This document shows positions 1-5,969 of a stretch of 14,731 nt of DNA, in pieces. The position numbers and the translations under genes were made by a program. The notes under the pieces were generated by a model that saw only the letters and a list, made by a program, of their open reading frames with translations, had not been told where the DNA came from and did not search any database. The stretch comes from Nanohaloarchaea archaeon PL-Br10_U2g16 (GTDB lineage: Archaea; Nanohalarchaeota; Nanosalinia; Nanosalinales; Nanosalinaceae): NCBI GenBank assembly GCA_001563995.1, contig LKMV01000017.1, positions 1 through 14,731 on the forward strand, given 5' to 3'. Within the stretch, counting starts at the first letter, position 1, and the number at the start of each line of letters is the position of its first letter.

Positions 1-49
1 CGGGAGATTGACGATTGAAAGCTTAATTTAATCAGTCGCCGGACGCAAA

Positions 50-59
50 TTTACTTAAA
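50..59 (+). promoter_or_regulatory. TATA-like box of the Ig-like surface protein gene
   Basis: The sequence TTTACTTAAA is centred about 28 bases before the GTG at 83, the distance expected if transcription begins at or next to the start codon. There is no Shine-Dalgarno sequence before the GTG, which fits a leaderless message. A second A/T-rich, almost palindromic stretch (TTAATTTAA, 23-31) lies further upstream and could be a TATA box for either strand. The upstream neighbour is outside the window. Confidence 0.42.
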
Positions 60-82
60 CGCCTGACTCAAATCTTTAGATA

Positions 83-2200
83 GTGAGAACTCTTAACAAT
101 AAAGCCGTTCTGAAGCTGTTTCTAGGAGCAGTATTAACCGGTTTAGTGTTATCTCCGGTCTCAGCACTGGAAATAGAAAATATTGAAGAAGGAGACTTTC
201 TGCCTGACGAGCCTGAGATGTTGGTAGGTTCATCAGACGCATTCAGCGGAAATATATCTTTTGTCTACGATGGTGAAGACTACTATCAGGAAACTATTGA
301 GGGAGAAAGTATTGATTCTGGCGAAAATAGTTCTTATACTCCTATTGATGTCGGGGAAAACGATTATGGATCTTATGAGATAAGTGTTAACTCGACCTCT
401 GACGGATTTAACGATACAGTAGAAGATATCACAATAGACGGTTCGGAGCCGGATGTAGAGTTCACATCCTCATCTGAATATGTTTCGAATGAAGAGCCGG
501 AGGTTGAAGTCGAGGTTGAAGATGAAAGAACTGATCTAGCAAATATAACTTTAGAGTTTGAAGATAGCGACCTTGGGTCTGAGACTTGTGATAGTCTTTC
601 CGGACAGGAAGACAGCTGTTCGATGGAGCCGGATGATGATCTGGAGGATGGAGAGGAGTATGAAGTATACGCCGAGGCTACTGACGAGGTAGGAAACTCA
701 GGGGATGAGAGCTGGAGCTTCACGGTAGATACTGAATACGACGGAGACTCTGATCCGGATCTATCTGTAGAGTCGGCCAACGGCTATGTGATCTTTGATG
801 AAGATGTAGATCTAACCGTGGAGATGGATGAGTCGGACTCTGTCTCTGAGACAGAGGTCACATGTTATGTAGAAGGCGAGGAAGTAGATTCCTTCTCAGT
901 AGATGCAGGAGAGGAAGATATAGAGGAAGAATGTGAGATAGAGTATAACTTTGATGCGGACTACTTTGACCAAGACAACGCAGAGATTTACGTAGAGATG
1001 GAGGATGAAGCAGGTAACTCGGAAAGCTCTGACGAGATAGAGGTAGGTTTTGACGCGGAACCTCCTACAGTAACCGATTTCGAGACGGAGCTAGGTGCAA
1101 GCAACTTTAACGATGATTTTGTGGTAGAGTATGATGCTTTCAACTCAGTCTCTGATATGAACGGTACGGAGTATTACTTTGATTTCGATACTGAGGAAGG
1201 GGAAGGAAATCTTGTAGATTATACGGAAGAATCTTTCACGGTGGAAACCTCTGATCTGGAAAGCGGATCCCACACGGTATACGTTAGAGCGGGAAGCGAG
1301 GCAGGAAGATGGAGCTCCCCTGAATCGCTAGAGTTCGGATACTATCCTGACAAAGATCCTGAGATAGAGCTGGATACGGTTTCAGAGCTTCAGATAGACT
1401 CTGGAGAATCTGAAGAGCTGGAAGTAGATATTGAAAACGTTGGAGAGCTATTTGTAAGTTCTTTTGATCTGGAGCTGAACTCGGATATAATTTCGGCTGA
1501 GAGATCTATAGAGAATATGAGTATTAATGATACCAGGACAGAACAGTTTGAGATTCAGACAGGGGAAGAAGATATAGGCGATTACGAGTTGGAGGTTAGT
1601 TCGGACTTTTCCGATACTCATAATATAGACCTTAGGGTTAATGCCAACGATGAACAAGCTGAAAGGTTTGAGACTAACTTTTCTGAGAGTTTTGAGAGAT
1701 TCCAAGAGCTAGAGCAGAACGTAACGGAGCTGTCCGAAGATCTAAATCAGGACAGACAGGAACGGCTTAGCTCCAACTTTACATCCTTAAACAGTTCTGT
1801 AGCTGATGCTAATGAATCTCTGGGGGAGGAAAAGTATTATGAGGTACAGCCTTTCCTTGAAGGTTTCGAGACACAGTTCCAGCAGGCGAAGGACTCCTAT
1901 GATGAGATCAAACAGGAACATGAGACGGCCCAAAGAAACAAAATAATGATGATACTGTTCGGTCTGGTCTCACTGACAGCTATGGCGGGTGTTGGAGGTC
2001 TGGTTTATACAGGTAAGCTTGATCCGGAGGAGATTAAGGAAGGCATATCTGAAAAGGTAGACGAGCAGGATATAGAGAAGGATGATTATGTCAAGAGTTT
2101 GAAGAACGGTATTGATAAGTTAAAACTTAAGTTCCAGACCTCAACAGGACAGAAAGAAGAAGCTGAAGAGTTTGAATGGGAAGGCTTTGGCTCGGATTAA
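83..2200 (+). CDS. Sec-exported Ig-like repeat surface protein with coiled coil and C-terminal membrane anchor
   Basis: A 705-residue protein starting at GTG. Residues 1-28 are a Sec signal peptide with a hydrophobic core and a probable cut after Val-Ser-Ala. Residues 30-500 look like four or five acidic Ig-like beta-sandwich modules; several end in the D-E-V/A-G-N-S type turn common in extracellular Ig repeats, and the last resembles a CARDB-type module. Cysteine pair C169/C179 could form a disulfide, and many N-x-S/T sequons suggest N-glycosylation. About residues 520-617 form a Q/E-rich coiled coil, followed by a TM helix (about 621-643) and a 60-residue charged cytoplasmic tail. The likely role is an anchored adhesin or envelope stalk; the tail leaves room for contact with cytoplasmic partners. 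The gene converges on the HTH gene, and the two stop codons share TTAA (2197-2200). The exact family is not recognised. Confidence 0.85.
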   Translation: MRTLNNKAVLKLFLGAVLTGLVLSPVSALEIENIEEGDFLPDEPEMLVGSSDAFSGNISFVYDGEDYYQETIEGESIDSGENSSYTPIDVGENDYGSYEISVNSTSDGFNDTVEDITIDGSEPDVEFTSSSEYVSNEEPEVEVEVEDERTDLANITLEFEDSDLGSETCDSLSGQEDSCSMEPDDDLEDGEEYEVYAEATDEVGNSGDESWSFTVDTEYDGDSDPDLSVESANGYVIFDEDVDLTVEMDESDSVSETEVTCYVEGEEVDSFSVDAGEEDIEEECEIEYNFDADYFDQDNAEIYVEMEDEAGNSESSDEIEVGFDAEPPTVTDFETELGASNFNDDFVVEYDAFNSVSDMNGTEYYFDFDTEEGEGNLVDYTEESFTVETSDLESGSHTVYVRAGSEAGRWSSPESLEFGYYPDKDPEIELDTVSELQIDSGESEELEVDIENVGELFVSSFDLELNSDIISAERSIENMSINDTRTEQFEIQTGEEDIGDYELEVSSDFSDTHNIDLRVNANDEQAERFETNFSESFERFQELEQNVTELSEDLNQDRQERLSSNFTSLNSSVADANESLGEEKYYEVQPFLEGFETQFQQAKDSYDEIKQEHETAQRNKIMMILFGLVSLTAMAGVGGLVYTGKLDPEEIKEGISEKVDEQDIEKDDYVKSLKNGIDKLKLKFQTSTGQKEEAEEFEWEGFGSD

Positions 2201-2541
2201 ATACATCTCTCGGCGTTCCTAAATTTTTCCTTTAGTATTCCTTTATCCCTTACGGTTCGGACCATATCTCTTATCTCTTCTGAAAAGTTCTGGTTCTTGG
2301 CTGCTTTCGAGGTCGCATCGTCCAGCAAAATATCTATCTGTGGATCCTCCACGAGCTGTTGCACAATCTTCTTGTTAGCCCTCTGACCTCTGAGGTACTG
2401 TGATACGGCGGGCTGGGTAACCTCTAGCTCCCGGGCTATCTCTTCCTGGGTATGTCCGTAATCTTCATGTAGTCTGTCAGCCATAATCTTCCTGATCGCC
2501 GGTAAAATATCCTCGACCAGTATCTCAGACTCAAACTTCAT
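2197..2541 (-). CDS. Archaeal XRE-type HTH transcriptional regulator (COG2522-like)
   Basis: A 114-residue protein starting at ATG. Residues about 31-51 are a classical helix-turn-helix: T-Q-E-E-I-A-R-E-L, a turn, then V-T-Q-P-A-V-S-Q-Y-L-R-G. The preceding segment (I-L-V-E-D-I-L-P-A-I-R-K-I-M-A) matches my memory of the N-terminal helix of archaeal COG2522 regulators, in which V-x-x-x-L-P-A-I-R is typical. The rest (70-114) is helical and charged and may mediate dimerisation; no ligand-binding domain is present. It is divergent from the Tat-exported protein gene across 93 bases, so it may regulate that gene or itself. No convincing operator could be picked out. The regulator call is firm; the target is inference. 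Confidence 0.85.
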   Translation of the reverse strand: MKFESEILVEDILPAIRKIMADRLHEDYGHTQEEIARELEVTQPAVSQYLRGQRANKKIVQQLVEDPQIDILLDDATSKAAKNQNFSEEIRDMVRTVRDKGILKEKFRNAERCI

Positions 2542-2599
2542 GTAATATAACGGTGTGATAAGATTGAAATTACTGTTGAAAGGAAGTATCTTGACAATC

Positions 2600-2607
2600 T
2601 ATAAAAA
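2600..2607 (+). promoter_or_regulatory. TATA box of the Tat-exported fibre-like protein gene
   Basis: TATAAAAA is centred about 31 bases before the ATG at 2635, which predicts a leader of only about 6 bases. No Shine-Dalgarno site precedes the ATG. This supports the upstream start rather than the in-frame ATG at 2791 just before the twin-arginine motif, which has no comparable TATA box in front of it. Confidence 0.55.
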
Positions 2608-2634
2608 CTCTCGTAGATAGATTTTAACTGTAAG

Positions 2635-4665
2635 ATGTCAGAAGATCAGGATTTTGTAAAAATAAAGAAGTCGGAGTTGGAAGATCTCAAGCATGATTGG
2701 AAGGAAGAAGTGAAGGAAGAGCTGAAACAGGAAATGCAGGAAAAATCTTCTGTAGAGTCTGAAGAGGACTCCAAATCTGATCAAGATAGTATGAGTCGTC
2801 GTAGTTTTTTGAAGAAGTTAGGTTTAGGTGCTGTGGGTGTTGGTGCTTTGGCTAGTCCTGTTTCTGGTTTTGATATTCGTGATAGTGATGGTTTGAATGT
2901 TTATAGTGGGGGCAGTCAGTATTTGGATGTAGGTGAGGGGGGTGTAGAAATCACAAACGGCGGTCTGGATGTTGCCGGTGATGTCAATTTGAATAGTTCA
3001 GAGTTTGAAGGCGTTATGAGGTCCAGAGATAGTAGCACAGAGAATGTAGTAATAGGTTATGAGAACAATGATAACGGTCCTTATTTTGTAGGAGTAGATG
3101 TGGATGAGGGGGTTTTCAGTATGGTAAATGAAGTGACAGGCCTGCCAGGAGAGTTTAGTGTAGATATATCTTCAGGAGATACTAGTATAGGCGGAAACCT
3201 AGACATGAACGAAAACGATATTGTTGGGGTAAATGAGTTGGACTTCGGTAGTGGCGGGGGAATAGCGTTGGGTGAGGATCGTTCTAGGATCAGTACTAAT
3301 GGTGATGATATTGATCTTTGGGATGGTAATAATAGTAGATCTATGTTAAGAGCTCATACTGGTGGTGATGTAGAGATTCCTCATCGTGCTCTTCGAATCG
3401 GTTATTCTGATGAGGATGGTGGTGGTAGAGATCAAGGTTTCGTAAGGTCTGAGGATGGTGAGGATAGATTAGTGTTTAATGAGGAATGGACATCTGTCCA
3501 TCCGCCAGTTAGAGATAATGATGAAGGTGATATGACTGTCGGTCTTGGAGTTGGTACTGGTGGTGGAGAGGAGGCTAGTGGTGGTACTACGATTAGGACT
3601 CCGTTGAGGAACGAGGGACGTATCATGTTTGAAGTTTTTGATGATAATGGATTAGATACTGTATACGAGATAGATGCCGATGAACAGGTACATCGGTTTA
3701 TGAGGCCTACACAGATCCATGAAACAAAAATTACTACAGAACCGGATAGAGATCCTGAAGAGGAAGATGACATTCTTATACTAGACCTTCCTATTAGTGA
3801 TGATGCTGAGGATCAGCGTTTGGGTTATTCGTTCGGTATTGGAGGCGAAGAGGTTCTTGAGTTAAGAAGTTATGTCGATGAGGATGGGGAAATGGGTGGC
3901 GATGATGAGTTCACCAATACATGGATTGATATGACTGATAATAAATGGTCATATTTGCGAACTAACATTGCTGATGCTGAAGACTGGACAATGGCTATGG
4001 CAACATCTAGTGAAGAATGGCGGATAGTTCCTTGGGAAGGTGATGATAGGAAATGGGGTGAGAGGTTTTACTACAGTGTAGATGAAAGGGAGTGGGGGTC
4101 TAGAGCTGATTTTACTGTAAAGTCAGAGCTTACTGTAGAGTCGGAACTTACTGCAGAGTCGGAACTTACTGCAGGACATATAAATAAGAATTATATGTAT
4201 GCTTCAGGTCATGATGGAGATGATATAGAGGAGAGACTTACAACTACATTAAACCGTCAAGAAGAAAGGTCCGATGTTATTTATTTGGAAGATCAGAGAA
4301 GGAACGAAAACTATGAAGAGCCCCGAGACTTCACTGACACAACTCATACTAGATTTGTTGGCTCGCACGCTACATGGGGTCCCCAAATAGACACTACTTG
4401 GACTACAGAACGAATTAGTGACATAGAAGGTGTAAGAGTAGGTACACCGGGCGAATTAAGATTAAATCTACGTAGTTTATACCATAGAGCCTATGTAAAT
4501 GGGGATGTAGTAATACAGGATGATGATGTAGTTATTTCTATAGCAACAGGGGGTGGAGGAGAATTCACCTTCCAAAGCGGTACTTCCGGAGGAATAATAA
4601 CTGCTGTAGCGGGTACATCCTCGGTTACAGATAATGGTAGCAATACGATAGGTGATATAACATGA
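2635..4665 (+). CDS. Tat-exported beta-rich fibre/adhesin-like protein with extended N-terminus
   Basis: A 676-residue protein. Residues 1-52 are a highly charged, probably helical extension. A perfect twin-arginine signal follows: S54-R55-R56-S-F-L-K-K, then a weakly hydrophobic Gly/Ala-rich core ending near Ala-Ser-Pro-Val-Ser-Gly (about 73-78). The exported part is rich in Gly, Asp and short beta-prone repeats; around 189-205 it reads N-L-D-M-N-E-N-D-I-V-G-V-N-E-L-D-F, a style common in trimeric fibres and phage tail-fibre or collar proteins. Residues 494-511 are three copies of a six-residue unit (TVKSEL, TVESEL, TAESEL). The C-terminus (about 600-676) is Gly/Ser/Thr-rich and beta-like. 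Tat export means it folds before leaving the cell, as usual in halophiles. Codon choice varies sharply along the gene. It overlaps the next gene by ATGA. A fibre or host-contact role is inference from composition. Confidence 0.8.
   Translation: MSEDQDFVKIKKSELEDLKHDWKEEVKEELKQEMQEKSSVESEEDSKSDQDSMSRRSFLKKLGLGAVGVGALASPVSGFDIRDSDGLNVYSGGSQYLDVGEGGVEITNGGLDVAGDVNLNSSEFEGVMRSRDSSTENVVIGYENNDNGPYFVGVDVDEGVFSMVNEVTGLPGEFSVDISSGDTSIGGNLDMNENDIVGVNELDFGSGGGIALGEDRSRISTNGDDIDLWDGNNSRSMLRAHTGGDVEIPHRALRIGYSDEDGGGRDQGFVRSEDGEDRLVFNEEWTSVHPPVRDNDEGDMTVGLGVGTGGGEEASGGTTIRTPLRNEGRIMFEVFDDNGLDTVYEIDADEQVHRFMRPTQIHETKITTEPDRDPEEEDDILILDLPISDDAEDQRLGYSFGIGGEEVLELRSYVDEDGEMGGDDEFTNTWIDMTDNKWSYLRTNIADAEDWTMAMATSSEEWRIVPWEGDDRKWGERFYYSVDEREWGSRADFTVKSELTVESELTAESELTAGHINKNYMYASGHDGDDIEERLTTTLNRQEERSDVIYLEDQRRNENYEEPRDFTDTTHTRFVGSHATWGPQIDTTWTTERISDIEGVRVGTPGELRLNLRSLYHRAYVNGDVVIQDDDVVISIATGGGGEFTFQSGTSGGIITAVAGTSSVTDNGSNTIGDIT
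4114..4173 (+). repeat. 18-bp in-frame tandem repeat in the Tat-exported protein gene
   Basis: Three consecutive 18-base units start at 4114, 4132 and 4150, followed by a partial copy beginning ACTGCA. Units 2 and 3 differ at one base, while unit 1 differs from unit 2 at three. They encode TVKSEL, TVESEL and TAESEL. The period keeps frame, so copy number could change by slippage and lengthen or shorten a helical or stalk segment. Confidence 0.8.
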
Positions 4666-5060
4666 GCCAGATTATATGGATGGCGCAAAAGGTAGGTGAA
4701 ACCACTATAACTCTAAATAAAAAGTTTGGGTCTTCAGATGAGCTAAGAGCTGTCCTAAAACAAGTAGATGGTTTAAATGTGCTTACTCATGGGGAAGACG
4801 ACAGGAGATGTAACAGCGTAATCTATAAGAAGAGCCGTACTGCAGTCGATGACAAAGATACTGTTTGGGTAGGTATTTTTGTAAATGAAGACTTGCCCGA
4901 CGAATCACTTGAAGAAGGAATACAAAATGCTCTGAAAACACATTTCGGTCTTAGTGATATAGTATTTGCATCGGAGATCGGATCTGAAGACGGAAATTAT
5001 CAAGATGTGGCAGAAGAGCTAAATAACGGTATTGATACTACTCAATGCACTAAGCCATAG
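4662..5060 (+). CDS. Hypothetical 132-residue protein coupled to the Tat-exported fibre-like gene
   Basis: The start codon ATG shares four bases (ATGA) with the stop of the preceding gene, a sign of translational coupling. No family is recognised. The protein has no signal peptide, no membrane segment and no evident metal-binding motif. It looks like a compact acidic alpha/beta protein: a beta-like stretch (E-T-T-I-T-L), a helix (S-S-D-E-L-R-A-V-L-K), a strand (T-V-W-V-G-I-F-V) and a helix (L-E-E-G-I-Q-N-A-L-K). There are two cysteines, C50 and C129. Because its partner is folded in the cytoplasm before Tat export, this product could be a folding or assembly factor, a subunit exported alongside it, or an unrelated passenger. 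None of these can be decided from the sequence. Confidence 0.75.
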   Translation: MSQIIWMAQKVGETTITLNKKFGSSDELRAVLKQVDGLNVLTHGEDDRRCNSVIYKKSRTAVDDKDTVWVGIFVNEDLPDESLEEGIQNALKTHFGLSDIVFASEIGSEDGNYQDVAEELNNGIDTTQCTKP

Positions 5061-5072
5061 AATATCTTATTC

Positions 5073-5121
5073 AAATCAGCCATTATTTATGCCGGTTATT
5101 TTCGATCTTGGTTGATTTTTT
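5073..5121 (+). terminator. Hairpin plus T-run terminator of the fibre-like/132-residue gene pair
   Basis: AAATCAGCC (5073-5081) can pair with GGTTGATTT (5110-5118), giving nine pairs with one G-T wobble and a 28-base loop. A run of six T lies at 5116-5121. It begins 12 bases after the stop codon at 5060. Archaeal termination depends mainly on the T-run, so the hairpin may be incidental. Confidence 0.45.
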
Positions 5122-5145
5122 ATGGTATAGTCTTAGAATTTGACT

Positions 5146-5173
5146 TCTTTACGGACGTTCTTCCGAGGAAAGA
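5146..5173. other. Imperfect hairpin between convergent genes
   Basis: TCTTT-A-CGGA and TCCG-AGG-AAAGA can form a nine-pair stem, broken by a small internal loop, around a six-base loop. It lies between the T-run of the rightward pair and the histone-fold gene. It may help 3'-end formation on the leftward strand or be chance. Confidence 0.25.
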
Positions 5174-5175
5174 AT

Positions 5176-5180
5176 AAAAA
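5176..5180 (-). terminator. T-run after the histone-fold gene
   Basis: Reading leftward, TTTTT follows the histone-fold stop codon after 12 bases. Short T-runs of this kind are enough for archaeal RNA polymerase to terminate. The evidence is position and composition only. Confidence 0.3.
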
Positions 5181-5192
5181 CTTTGAGGTAGA

Positions 5193-5534
5193 TCAGTGAT
5201 CCGCTTGTTCTACCTCTCTGGAGAGTTTTTCTACGTCTGCGGACAGTGCATCCAGCTTTCTGGAGACCCTTTCTTTCTCTTTCAGGATGTTCTCTACTTT
5301 TTCATATTTTCTGGCTGCATGGTCTAGATCATGTTTTTCTACGTATGCTGCTTCTGTTTCCATCATTCTGTCGACTATTTCTTCAGCTATTTCTCCTAGT
5401 AGAAGGTTTAAACCGTAGTATACTTCGGAACGTACGTACTGTCCTTCATCTGCTTTCTCTCTTACCATTCTTTTGATTCTGGCATGTGTGAAAGGCAGAT
5501 CTGAGACTTGAGTATCTTCTGGAACGTTTACCAT
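5193..5534 (-). CDS. Histone-fold protein with C-terminal coiled coil
   Basis: A 113-residue protein starting at ATG. Residues about 12-81 align by eye with archaeal HMf-type histones. L13-P14 and then R-I-K-R-M-V-R-E-K-A match the first helix (L-P-I-A-P-I-G-R-I-I-K-D-A in HMf). Residues 40-60 form the long central helix. Y-V-E-K-H-D-L-D-H-A-A-R-K-Y-E matches the third helix (T-I-K-A-E-D-I-E-L-A-V-R-R-F). The conserved loop-2 R-x-T-x-x-x-x-D is altered: D69 is kept, but R is A62 and T is Y64. The third helix runs straight into a coiled coil with a/d positions at V80, I83, K87, V90, L94, L97, V101, L104 and V108. Classical archaeal histones are about 65-70 residues with no such tail. DNA binding, a structural role or protein pairing are all possible; the extension suggests dimer- or tetramer-dependent bridging. 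The gene stands alone. Confidence 0.72.
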   Translation of the reverse strand: MVNVPEDTQVSDLPFTHARIKRMVREKADEGQYVRSEVYYGLNLLLGEIAEEIVDRMMETEAAYVEKHDLDHAARKYEKVENILKEKERVSRKLDALSADVEKLSREVEQADH

Positions 5535-5566
5535 TTTGTATCACATTAGTTTTTTCGGCTTAGAAC

Positions 5567-5574
5567 CTTTTAAC
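5567..5574 (-). promoter_or_regulatory. TATA-like box of the histone-fold gene
   Basis: GTTAAAAG on the minus strand is centred about 36 bases before the ATG, predicting a leader of about 10 bases. A weaker candidate (GTTCTAAG, 5559-5566) lies closer to the start. The region 5535-5718 is a divergent promoter region shared with the rightward unit. Confidence 0.38.
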
Positions 5575-5626
5575 TGTTTGTAAAAATCGGTTTAATCCGC
5601 GGGAAATTATGGTCTTGCACAGTAAG

Positions 5627-5635
5627 TTATAAACC
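5627..5635 (+). promoter_or_regulatory. TATA box of the rightward charged-protein/MFS unit
   Basis: TTATAAACC is centred 27 bases before an ATG at 5657, so transcription would begin at or near that ATG. The main gene would then carry a leader of about 60 bases. A second A/T-rich candidate (GTATTTAAT, 5684-5692) is about 31 bases before the ATG at 5719 and could give a near-leaderless transcript instead. Confidence 0.45.
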
Positions 5636-5656
5636 GCTGTACCACATATAACTGTT

Positions 5657-5707
5657 ATGAAATCCGGAATTAACTTCAGTTCAGTATTTAATTCTAAATT
5701 ATCTTGA
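5657..5707 (+). CDS. Possible leaderless 16-codon leader peptide
   Basis: An ATG-to-TGA frame encodes MKSGINFSSVFNSKLS. Its ATG sits 27 bases after the centre of a good TATA box, the geometry of a leaderless start. Its TGA (5705-5707) lies in the Shine-Dalgarno region of the next gene, which would allow re-initiation or coupling. It could also be chance in an A/T-rich leader, since an ORF this short carries no coding signal of its own. Confidence 0.25.
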   Translation: MKSGINFSSVFNSKLS

Positions 5708-5712
5708 AGGTG
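5708..5712 (+). promoter_or_regulatory. Shine-Dalgarno site deciding the start of the charged protein
   Basis: AGGTG matches the usual archaeal 16S rRNA 3' end (…CACCUCCU) and ends 6 bases before the ATG at 5719. This favours that ATG over the in-frame TTG at 5704, which would overlap the site. It is one of the few Shine-Dalgarno sites in the window, in keeping with a gene that has a real leader. Confidence 0.5.
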
Positions 5713-5718
5713 TATCAG

Positions 5719-5964
5719 ATGACAAATGAGTTTTTGAAGGCTGCACAGAGCGCTGACCCGGATGAATCAAGCACAAAGAGGTATCAGAAGCTTAAAAAAG
5801 AGGAAGCAGGTACCGAACATGAAGATATGGCTGAGAAGAGGTACCAAGAGTTGAAGCAAGAAGCTAAGGAGAAGAGGAAGAAGGAGCTTGAGGAAAAGGC
5901 CAGGAAAGAAGAGGAACAAGAAAAAGAAGCAGAAGAACAGTCTGAGAGCTTTGTGACTTACTGA
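5719..5964 (+). CDS. Hypothetical 81-residue highly charged helical protein
   Basis: The start is taken at ATG 5719 because a Shine-Dalgarno site precedes it. From about residue 18 the protein is almost entirely K, E, Q, A and R and should be one long, highly charged helix or coiled coil. A 20-residue spacing separates two similar units, K-R-Y-Q-K-L-K-K-E at 20-28 and K-R-Y-Q-E-L-K-Q-E at 40-48, which looks like an old internal duplication. There is no signal peptide or membrane segment. Its stop is 5 bases before the MFS transporter start, so the two are co-transcribed. No family is recognised. It could be a cytoplasmic partner of the transporter or a nucleic-acid- or membrane-surface-associated helix; nothing in the sequence decides this. 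Confidence 0.65.
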   Translation: MTNEFLKAAQSADPDESSTKRYQKLKKEEAGTEHEDMAEKRYQELKQEAKEKRKKELEEKARKEEEQEKEAEEQSESFVTY

Positions 5965-5969
5965 TAAAG

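Noticed and set aside
373..780. Long open frame on the minus strand opposite the Ig-like surface protein, Ser-rich
   Set aside because: Its Ser/Thr-rich content is what results from reading Glu/Asp-rich codons backwards; it has no start signal and no recognisable domain.
2561..2600. AGATTG and CAATCT inverted repeat (2561-2566 and 2595-2600) reaching the TATA box, as a possible HTH operator
   Set aside because: Six-base arms with a 28-base spacer are easily found by chance, and there is no second copy to support an operator.
4114..4173. 18-bp repeats as a CRISPR-like array
   Set aside because: The units are directly adjacent with no spacers, lie in frame within a coding region and number only three.
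2635..5060. Fibre-like gene and its partner as part of a provirus or prophage
   Set aside because: No integrase, terminase, capsid, portal or attachment repeats are present; the Tat signal and flanking cellular genes fit a chromosomal surface protein better.
5061..5192. Possible tRNA or small RNA gene between convergent genes
   Set aside because: The region folds into simple hairpins and T-runs consistent with termination; no cloverleaf, B-box-like sequence or promoter was found.
5246..5476. Rightward frame opposite the histone-fold gene with Leu/Phe-rich content, like a small membrane protein
   Set aside because: It is the antisense of charged coiled-coil codons. The minus-strand protein has a clear histone fold, heptads and a promoter.
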